This document shows positions 31,881-38,916 of a stretch of 40,221 nt of DNA, in pieces. The stretch is from Burkholderiales bacterium (GTDB lineage Bacteria > Pseudomonadota > Gammaproteobacteria > Burkholderiales > SG8-39). The notes beneath the pieces were generated by a model. The model saw only the letters and a list, made by a program, of their open reading frames with translations, did not search any database and was not told where the DNA came from. The first letter of the stretch is position 1. The number at the start of each line of letters is the position of its first letter. The stretch spans positions 1 through 40,221 of the forward strand of contig JAHDYJ010000005.1 in the NCBI GenBank assembly GCA_023383795.1. The letters run 5' to 3'. Position numbers and translations under genes: made by a program.

Positions 31881-33452
31881 ATGCCCGTGACACTCACGTA
31901 CCCCGGCGTCTACATCGAGGAGGTGCCGAGCGGCGTTCGCACCATCACCGGGGTGGCGACGTCGATCACAGCGTTCATCGGGCGCGCCCGGCGCGGCCCT
32001 ACCGACCGGCCGCGCCTCGTGCAGAGCTTCGCCGAGTTCGACCGCGTGTACGGCGGACTCTGGGTCGAGAGCCTGATGAGCTACGCCGTGCAGCAATACT
32101 TCCTGAACGGCGGACGCGACGCGCTCGTCTGCCGCGTCCACAACAACGCGGCGGCGGCGACGCTCACGCTGCCGGTCGGCTTCGACTTCGTTGCGGCGAG
32201 CGAGGGCGACTGGGGCGAGCGGCTCCGCGCGCGCGTCGACCACGACACGCGGCCGCTCGAGCCGGGCGAGGGCGCCGACTCGCTGTTCAATCTCTCGGTC
32301 AAGGACACGGCCACCGGAACGGTCGAGCGCTTCCTAAACGTCTCGACCGACCCGAACCACCGGCGCTACGTCCCGCGCGTGCTCGAGCTCGAGTCGAATC
32401 TCGTGCGCATCGCGGCGCCGGGCACGGTGCCGACCGCCCGCCCGAACGCCCACGGCGCGGCGCCGGCGGGCGCCGATCCGCTCGAGGACAACGCCTCGTC
32501 GACGGCGTTCAACACCGACGGCAGCGACGGCAACCCGCTCGCCAACACCGACATCTCCGCCGCGGGCCTCGAGGCGAACCGGCAGGGGCTCTGGATGCTC
32601 GAGCACGCCGATCTCTTCAACCTGCTCTGCATCCCGCCGCTGCGGCCCGATCTCGACGTGGATCAGACGACCTGGGACGCCGCCGCCGCGTATGCGAAGC
32701 GGCGGCGCGCGATGGTCATCGTCGATCCGCCCGCCGGTTGGGACGAGCCGTCGGACATCACGCCGGTCGCGCTCGGCGCGCTCGTCTCCCAGGGCGACGA
32801 CCTGACCAACGCCGCGCTGTACTTCCCGCGCATCCGCGCTTCCGATCCGCTCCGCGAGAACCGGCTCTCGACGTTCGCGCCGAGCGGCGCGATCGCCGGC
32901 ATCTACGCGCGCACCGACGCCCAGCGCGGCGTCTGGAAAGCCCCCGCCGGCCTCGACGCGAGCCTCACCGGCGTCGCCGAGCTCACCGCCGTGCTCACCG
33001 ACGGCGAGAACGGCCAGCTCAACCCGCGCGGCGTCAACTGTCTGCGCGCCTTCCCGGTCTTCGGCCGCGTCGTGTGGGGCGCGCGCACGCTGCGCGGGTC
33101 CGACCAGCTCGCCTCGGAGTGGAAGTACGTGCCGGTGCGGCGCACCGCGCTCTTCATCGAGGAGAGCCTGTACCGCGGCACGCAGTGGGTGGTGTTCGAG
33201 CCGAACGACGAGCCGCTCTGGGCGCAGATCCGCCTGAACGTCGGCGCCTTCATGCAGAACCTGTTCCGCCAGGGCGCGTTCCAGGGGCGCTCGCCGCGCG
33301 AGGCGTACTTCGTGAAGTGCGACGCCGAGACGACGACGCAGAACGACATCAATCTCGGCGTCGTGAACATCCACGTCGGCTTCGCGCCGCTCAAGCCGGC
33401 CGAGTTCGTGGTGATCCGGATCCAGCAGATGGCCGGGCAGGTCGAGGCCTGA
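31881..33452 (+). CDS. Contractile tail sheath protein of the eCIS (Pvc2/Afp2-like)
   Basis: 523 residues. Phage-tail-sheath family: N-terminal YPGVYIEEVPSGVRTITGVATSITAFIG, and the C-terminal domain that carries the inter-subunit arms (RLNVGAFMQNLFRQGAFQG, then NLGVVNIHVGFAPLKPAEFV). The middle 90-250 region is the variable surface domain. It forms the outer contracting tube. Strong GGAGG before the ATG. Only one sheath gene is seen, whereas Afp/PVC clusters have three, so this is a simpler sub-type. Confidence 0.94.
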   Translation: MPVTLTYPGVYIEEVPSGVRTITGVATSITAFIGRARRGPTDRPRLVQSFAEFDRVYGGLWVESLMSYAVQQYFLNGGRDALVCRVHNNAAAATLTLPVGFDFVAASEGDWGERLRARVDHDTRPLEPGEGADSLFNLSVKDTATGTVERFLNVSTDPNHRRYVPRVLELESNLVRIAAPGTVPTARPNAHGAAPAGADPLEDNASSTAFNTDGSDGNPLANTDISAAGLEANRQGLWMLEHADLFNLLCIPPLRPDLDVDQTTWDAAAAYAKRRRAMVIVDPPAGWDEPSDITPVALGALVSQGDDLTNAALYFPRIRASDPLRENRLSTFAPSGAIAGIYARTDAQRGVWKAPAGLDASLTGVAELTAVLTDGENGQLNPRGVNCLRAFPVFGRVVWGARTLRGSDQLASEWKYVPVRRTALFIEESLYRGTQWVVFEPNDEPLWAQIRLNVGAFMQNLFRQGAFQGRSPREAYFVKCDAETTTQNDINLGVVNIHVGFAPLKPAEFVVIRIQQMAGQVEA

Positions 33453-33470
33453 GCCGGCAAGGAGATCGAG

Positions 33471-33995
33471 ATGGCCCAGTTCACGGTTAATGCGCAGCGC
33501 TTCGATCCGTACAAGAACTTCAAGTTCAGGGTGAAGTGGGACGGCCGCTACGTCGCCGGCGTCTCCAAGGTGAGTGCGCTCAAGCGCACCACCGAGGTGG
33601 TCGAGCATCGCGAAGGCGGCGATCCGTCCACCTCGCGCAAGTCGCCGGGGCGCAGCAAGTACGAGGCGATCACGCTCGAGCGCGGCGTGACCCACGATCC
33701 CGAGTTCGAGAAGTGGGCGAACAAGGTCTGGAACTACGGCTCCGGCCTCGGCGCCGAGGTGTCGCTCAAGGACTTCCGCAAGGACGTGATCCTCGAGATG
33801 TACAACGAGGCGGGGCAGCTCGTGCTCGCGTACAAGATCTACCGCTGCTGGGTCTCCGACTACCAGGCGCTGCCCGACCTCGACGCGAATGCGAACGCGG
33901 TGGCGATCCAGTCGATCAAGCTCGAGAACGAGGGCTGGGAGCGCGACTACGAAGTCGCCGAGCCGTCCGAGCCGCAGTTCACCGAGCCCGCCTGA
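33471..33995 (+). CDS. Inner tube protein of the eCIS (Pvc1/Afp1-like)
   Basis: 174 residues of the T4 gp19-like tail tube family: NFKFRVKWDGRYVAGVSKVSALKRTTEVVEHREGG, GVTHDPEFEKWANKVW and LAYKIYRCWVSDYQALPDLDA. Tubes of this family stack as hexameric rings inside the sheath. AAGGAG precedes the ATG, 18 bp after the sheath stop. Only this tube gene is present in the window. Confidence 0.94.
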   Translation: MAQFTVNAQRFDPYKNFKFRVKWDGRYVAGVSKVSALKRTTEVVEHREGGDPSTSRKSPGRSKYEAITLERGVTHDPEFEKWANKVWNYGSGLGAEVSLKDFRKDVILEMYNEAGQLVLAYKIYRCWVSDYQALPDLDANANAVAIQSIKLENEGWERDYEVAEPSEPQFTEPA

Positions 33996-34006
33996 GCTCC
34001 GGCGCG

Positions 34007-34738
34007 ATGCAACCGCTTGCCGGCGACGCGCTGCTCGCGCTCTGGGAGCGCGGCGCCACGCTGCACCCGATCGACCGGGCGTTGCACGTGCTCGCGTACG
34101 CGGCGCCCGGGCGCGACCCGGAGGCGCTTGCGCGCCTGCCCCTCGGCGTGCGCGACGCGCTGCTCCTCGCGGCGCGGCGCGCGACGCTCGGCGACCGCAT
34201 CGAGGCGCAGGACGCCTGCCCGGCCTGCGGCGAGCGGATCGAGGTCGCGCTCGCGTGCAGCGCGCTCGCGGCGGGCGAGGCGCCGCCTTCGCCGGAGTGG
34301 CCGCTCGAGGCCGCGGGCTACCGACTGAGGCTGCGCCCGCTCGACAGCCATGACGCCGCCGCAAGCGCTCAAGCCGGCGACGTGGCCGCTGCGCGGGCGT
34401 TGCTCCTCGCGCGCTGCGTGGTCGCCGCCGAGCACGATGGCGAGTCCGTGCCGCCGGAAGCGCTCCCGGAGGCGGTCGCCGCCGCGGCGGCCGCTTCCGT
34501 CGCCGAGCACGACGGCGCGGCGGAGCTCATGCTGTCGCTCGCGTGCCCGCGCTGCGGACACGCCTGGTCGAGTGTGCTCGACGCGGCGGGCTTCGTCTGG
34601 ACCGAGCTCGCCGCCCGGGCGCAGCGCCTGATGCAGGACGTGCACGCGCTTGCGCGCGCGTACGGCTGGCGCGAGGCGGACATCCTCGCGCTGAGCGACG
34701 CGCGTCGCGCAGCCTATCTGGCCTTGGCAACGGCATGA
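34007..34738 (+). CDS. T4 gp26-like baseplate chaperone, zinc-ribbon type
   Basis: 243 residues. Pattern LPLGVRDALLLAARRATLGDRIEAQDACPACGERIEV then, near the C-terminus, LACPRCGHAWS: two CxxC pairs that could bind zinc. This is the layout of the T4-type baseplate (hub assembly chaperone, gp26-like) proteins often encoded after the tube in eCIS clusters. The ATG at 34007 lies 11 bp after the tube stop. The gene ends in an ATGA overlap with the next. Confidence 0.65.
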   Translation: MQPLAGDALLALWERGATLHPIDRALHVLAYAAPGRDPEALARLPLGVRDALLLAARRATLGDRIEAQDACPACGERIEVALACSALAAGEAPPSPEWPLEAAGYRLRLRPLDSHDAAASAQAGDVAAARALLLARCVVAAEHDGESVPPEALPEAVAAAAAASVAEHDGAAELMLSLACPRCGHAWSSVLDAAGFVWTELAARAQRLMQDVHALARAYGWREADILALSDARRAAYLALATA

Positions 34739-35454
34739 GCGATTTCCTGACGCGCCTCGCCGAGCGCCAGCTCGCGCCCGCCAGCGGCGTCCGGCCGCGG
34801 CTGCCCTCGCACTTCGAGGCGCCCGCGCCGGCGGCGATCGAGCAGCCCGCGCCGCCGCCGCGCCGCCATGAACCCGAGGCGAGCGCGCCGCGGACGCCAC
34901 GCGTCACGCCGTCCGCACTCGCACCGGAAGCGCCGGCGCAAGCCTCGCCGGCGCGCGAGCGCACGCCGCCCGCGACAGTGGCGCCGCCAACGGTGCCGGT
35001 CGCGCCGACATCGCGCACCGAGCCCGCCTCGCGCCGGGAGGCGAAGCGCGCGCCGGATGCTGCCGCGCCACAGGCACCGCCACCGCCCGCGACATTCCCG
35101 TCGCCAGCGTCGGTAGAGCGGATCGTCGTACGGCCGGCGCCTCCCGCGACGGTCGACGCGCACGCGCCGACGCCCGCCCCCGAAGCACGTCGTGCGCCCG
35201 CGACGCCGGCCGCGCCGGTGGCGCTACCGTCGCGACTCGTGCCCGCAGCCGCGGAGGCGCCGCGCAGCGCGCCGCCGCTGCCCGCGGTCGAGCCGCAGGC
35301 GATCGTCGAGCCCGTCGTCAACGTCACCATCGGCCGCGTCGAGGTGCGCGCCGTCATGGCGCCGCTGCCGGCGCGCGAGCGGCGCAAGCCGGCAACGCCC
35401 AAGGCGCTGTCGCTCGAGGAGTATCTCGAGCGCCGGCACGGAGCACGGCGATGA
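34735..35454 (+). CDS. Pro/Ala-rich eCIS protein with conserved C-terminal tail
   Basis: 239 residues; starts in an ATGA overlap. Residues 15-190 are a low-complexity linker of Pro, Ala, Glu and Arg and are probably disordered. The C-terminal 45 residues are ordered and distinctive: PVVNVTIGRVEVRAVMAPLP and SLEEYLERRHG. Proteins with such a linker and a VTIGRVEVRA-type tail recur at this spot in eCIS clusters. Role unknown; perhaps a tail-length or assembly adaptor. Confidence 0.75.
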   Translation: MSDFLTRLAERQLAPASGVRPRLPSHFEAPAPAAIEQPAPPPRRHEPEASAPRTPRVTPSALAPEAPAQASPARERTPPATVAPPTVPVAPTSRTEPASRREAKRAPDAAAPQAPPPPATFPSPASVERIVVRPAPPATVDAHAPTPAPEARRAPATPAAPVALPSRLVPAAAEAPRSAPPLPAVEPQAIVEPVVNVTIGRVEVRAVMAPLPARERRKPATPKALSLEEYLERRHGARR

Positions 35455-36722
35455 GCACCGCGCTCGCCGTCGCCGGCGTCACCGCGGTGCTGCGCGGCAT
35501 GCTCGAGACCTGGCTCATCGACCAGAACGCGAACGCCGCGCTCGGCGGGGCGAACGCGGAAGTCACCGCGGTCGCGCCCGACACGATCGAGCTGACCGGG
35601 ACGAACGCCGGGCCGCGCCTCAACCTCTTCCTGCACCAGGTCTCGCCGAACGGCGGCTGGCGCAACGTCGATCTGCCCTCGCGCGACGCGCGCGGGCGGC
35701 GCACGGCGAGCCCGCCGCTCGCGCTCGACTTGCACTACCTCCTTACGGCGTACGGCCCGCAGGAGCTGCAGGCGGAGGTGCTGCTCGGCTACGGCATGCA
35801 GCTCCTGCACGAGGTGCCGACGCTCGACCGCGACGAAATCGAGAGCCGGCTGCCGGCGCCGCTGCAGCCCTCGCAGCTCGGGCGGCAGGTCGAGCTCATC
35901 AAGATCACGCCCGAAGCGATGAGCACCGAGGAGCTCTCCAGGCTCTGGTCGGCGCTGCAAGCGCACTACCGGCCGACGGCCGCATACCACGTCGCGGTCG
36001 TGCTGATCGAGTCGACCGGCGCCGGACGCGGCGCGCTGCCGGTGCTGAGCCGCGGGCCGGTCGACCCGGCGACGCTGCGCGAGCGCGGCATCGTCGCCCA
36101 GGCCGACCTGATCCCGCCGCTTCCGGGCATCACCGCGGTGCGGGCGCCCAACCAGCAGCCCGGTGCGGCTCCGGGGGACACGGTGACGATCGAAGGCCAC
36201 CACCTCGAGGGCACAAACCGCGCGGTGCGGCTGGAGAACCCGCAGCTCGGCGTGGAGCACGAGATCGCGGCGCTCGCGGGGAGCGAATCGGGGCTCGTAC
36301 GCGTGACCATCCCGAATCTCCCGGCCGACCTGCCGGTGGGCGCCTACGCGCTGCGCGTGCTCGTCCAGCGTTCCGGCGAGGCGACGCGCCGCGAGTCGAA
36401 TCGCCTCGCGCTGACGCTCGTGCCGGACATCACCACGCCGCTGCCGATCAACGTGGCGCGCGATCCGCAGAACACCGCGACCGTGAACCTCGCGTGCCGT
36501 CCGGAGATCCGACCGCACCAGCGCGCGCTGCTCATCGTCGGTGGCCGCGAGGTGCTCGCGGACGCGCATCCCGCTGCCACCGCGAATCTGGCGTTTCGGA
36601 TTACGGAGGCGCCGGTCGGCACCCACTTCCTGCGGCTGCGCGTCGACGGGATCGACAGCCTGCTCGTCGACCGCAGCGTGACGCCGCCCGTCTTCCTCGA
36701 CCGTCGGATCACGATCGCATGA
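35451..36722 (+). CDS. Pvc16-like (DUF4255) tail cap protein
   Basis: 423 residues. The DUF4255/Pvc16 N-terminal domain covers about 1-190 (GVTAVLRGMLETWL, TGTNAGPRLNLFLHQVSPNGGWRN, LDLHYLLTAYG, HAVVLIES-like end). A beta-rich IPT/TIG-like domain follows (about 220-320, GDTVTIEGHHLEG) and a second beta domain to the end. In Afp/PVC this protein caps the end of the tube and sheath. Starts and ends in ATGA overlaps. Confidence 0.9.
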   Translation: MSTALAVAGVTAVLRGMLETWLIDQNANAALGGANAEVTAVAPDTIELTGTNAGPRLNLFLHQVSPNGGWRNVDLPSRDARGRRTASPPLALDLHYLLTAYGPQELQAEVLLGYGMQLLHEVPTLDRDEIESRLPAPLQPSQLGRQVELIKITPEAMSTEELSRLWSALQAHYRPTAAYHVAVVLIESTGAGRGALPVLSRGPVDPATLRERGIVAQADLIPPLPGITAVRAPNQQPGAAPGDTVTIEGHHLEGTNRAVRLENPQLGVEHEIAALAGSESGLVRVTIPNLPADLPVGAYALRVLVQRSGEATRRESNRLALTLVPDITTPLPINVARDPQNTATVNLACRPEIRPHQRALLIVGGREVLADAHPAATANLAFRITEAPVGTHFLRLRVDGIDSLLVDRSVTPPVFLDRRITIA

Positions 36723-38674
36723 GTGCTAGCCTAGCCGCCGCCAGTCTCGTCAGCCCGGAAACCTGGTCCGAGGCGAATCGTCGCATTCTCTGCGCGGAGT
36801 TCGCCCGGATCAGAGGACTGCTGTCATCGACTGCAGGTGGATCCGCGGCGACCTGCGGCGATCCGAAGGCGGTCGCGGAGCGCGGGTTCAATGCGTCGGA
36901 TCTGCATCGTGCCGCCATCGACGCGGTCACGGCACGACTCGGCCTCACGCGCTTCGAGCGCGACGTGCTGCTGCTCGCCGCGGGAGTCGAGATGGACGCC
37001 GACATCGCGCGCATCTGCGCGGCTCGACCCGCAGGAGGCGCAACTTTCGGGATGGCGCTCGCCGCGTTTCCCGATGCGCACTGGAGCGCACTCGCGCCGT
37101 CTCGTCCGCTGCGGCGCTCGCACTTGATCAGCGTTGCCGAAGGCGGACCGATCGTCACGAGCCCGCTGCTGATCGAGGAGCGTGTGTTGCACTATCTGGC
37201 GGGCGTAGCCGCCGGCGATCCGCGGCTGGAATGCCTGCTAAGGCGGCGCGCACCTTCTGCCCTCATGGCCACCGCGCACGAGTCCGTCGCCAATCGCATC
37301 GCACACGCCTGGTCGAAGGCGCGACGCCGGTGGCCAGTCGTCGTACTTACCGGCGACGATCGCGACGGGCAGGAGGACGTGGCCGCGCGCGCGGCGGCCG
37401 TCGTCGGCCTGCAATTGCAGGTGCTGCGCCTCGAGGACCTGCCTGCAACGGCGCGCGAGCGGCGTCTCGTCGCCTCGCTGTGGTCGCGCGAGGCGGCGCT
37501 CACGGACAGCGCGCTTCTCGTGGAGTCCGATCGGTCCGCGCCGCCGCACCTCCTGGCCGACTTCGTGGATGCCGTGGCCGCGCCCACGTGCGTCGCGGCG
37601 ATCGATCCGGTCGCGCTCCGCGGGGACACCCTGCAGTTCGATATCAGCCGGCCCGGTTCGGACGACCGCAAGCGCATGTGGCACGCCGTGCTCGGACCCA
37701 ACGCCGAGTCCGCCGGGGCGGATATCGAGTTCGTCGGCGACCAGTTTCGCACGAGCGCCAGGACGATCGCCCGAGTCGGGCTCGCTGTACACCGCGGCGT
37801 CGAGGCGGGCGAGCCAGCGGGCGCTTGTTTGCGCACCGCGTGCCGGACCTTGACCCGCACGACAATCGACGATCTCATCGAACGCGTGGAGCCCGCGGCC
37901 GCTTGGGACGACCTGGTCCTTCCGGACGATTCGCTCTCTGCCCTGCGCGATATCGTGGCACAGGTCCGTCATCGCGGAACCGTGTACCGCGCATGGGGCC
38001 TCGGCGCGGCGTCCTCGCGCGGCCTCGGAATCGCCGCGCTCTTCGCCGGCGAGGCGGGAACTGGAAAGACGATGGCCGCCGAGGTCCTGGCTCGCGACGT
38101 GGACCTCGAGCTCTACCGCATCGACTTGTCGCGCGTCGTAAGCAAGTACATCGGCGAGACCGAGAAGAACCTGCGCCGCGTGTTCGAGGCGGCCGAGAGC
38201 GGCGGCGCGATCCTGCTGTTCGACGAGGCCGACGCGCTGTTCGGCAAGCGGAGCGAGGTGAAGGACAGCCACGACCGTTACGCAAACATCGAGGTGAGCT
38301 ACCTCCTCCAGCGGATGGAAACGTACGACGGCCTCGCGATCCTGACCACGAACGTCAAGTCAGCGCTGGACCGCGCGTTCCAGCGCCGCCTGCGCTTCAT
38401 CGTGCAGTTTCCGTTTCCGGGTCCGTTCGAGCGCGAGCGGATCTGGCGACGCGTGTTCCCCGCCGCGACGCCGATCGCGCCGCTCGACTACGCCAGGCTC
38501 GCGCGGCTCAACGTGGCCGGCGGCGCAATCCGGAACATCGCCGTCGATGCCGCATTCGCCGCGGCGCAGGCGGGGACGCCGGTCACGATGGCGCACCTCG
38601 CACGGGCCGCCCGCCGTGAACTGGCGAAGCAGGAGCGCAAGCTGCTCGACAGCGAAGTGGGAGACTGGCGATGA
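36719..38674 (+). CDS. Pvc15-like AAA+ ATPase of the eCIS
   Basis: 651 residues. The C-terminal AAA+ domain is intact: Walker A GEAGTGKT (444-451), SKYIGETEKNLRRVF, Walker B ILLFDEAD (498-505), sensor 1 AILTTNVKSALD and Arg-finger region FQRRLRFIVQFPFPG. A preceding segment (about 200-360) looks like a degenerate AAA module with LTGDDRDGQED where a P-loop would be. Pvc15-type ATPases are thought to load effectors or assemble the particle. ATGA overlaps at both ends. Confidence 0.93.
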   Translation: MSASLAAASLVSPETWSEANRRILCAEFARIRGLLSSTAGGSAATCGDPKAVAERGFNASDLHRAAIDAVTARLGLTRFERDVLLLAAGVEMDADIARICAARPAGGATFGMALAAFPDAHWSALAPSRPLRRSHLISVAEGGPIVTSPLLIEERVLHYLAGVAAGDPRLECLLRRRAPSALMATAHESVANRIAHAWSKARRRWPVVVLTGDDRDGQEDVAARAAAVVGLQLQVLRLEDLPATARERRLVASLWSREAALTDSALLVESDRSAPPHLLADFVDAVAAPTCVAAIDPVALRGDTLQFDISRPGSDDRKRMWHAVLGPNAESAGADIEFVGDQFRTSARTIARVGLAVHRGVEAGEPAGACLRTACRTLTRTTIDDLIERVEPAAAWDDLVLPDDSLSALRDIVAQVRHRGTVYRAWGLGAASSRGLGIAALFAGEAGTGKTMAAEVLARDVDLELYRIDLSRVVSKYIGETEKNLRRVFEAAESGGAILLFDEADALFGKRSEVKDSHDRYANIEVSYLLQRMETYDGLAILTTNVKSALDRAFQRRLRFIVQFPFPGPFERERIWRRVFPAATPIAPLDYARLARLNVAGGAIRNIAVDAAFAAAQAGTPVTMAHLARAARRELAKQERKLLDSEVGDWR

Positions 38675-38916
38675 GGCGCCGCATCAACGTGACTATCGCC
38701 GAGCTTGCCCTGCACGGTCTCCCGGCTGCGGACGGCCCGCGCATCGCCAGCGCACTCGCCCGCGAACTGGAGAGGCTTCTGACAAACGACGCACGCCCGC
38801 TCGGACGCGAGTACCACCCATCCGCGCGCGCCCCGGAGATCCGCTTCTCCGGAAACGAGGCGGGCCGCATCGGAGGTCGGCTCGCGCAGGTCATACACGA
38901 TCGGTTGACGCGATGA
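38671..38916 (+). CDS. Small eCIS-associated protein
   Basis: 81 residues. Begins MRRRINVTIAELALHGLPAAD, then a helix (IASALARELERLLTND) and a short tail with GGRLAQVIHDRLT. The INVTIAELALHG start resembles a beta strand seen in other eCIS-associated small proteins and in tape-measure-like N-termini. No function can be given. ATGA overlaps join it to the ATPase and the DUF4157 gene, so it is made in step with them. Confidence 0.75.
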   Translation: MRRRINVTIAELALHGLPAADGPRIASALARELERLLTNDARPLGREYHPSARAPEIRFSGNEAGRIGGRLAQVIHDRLTR

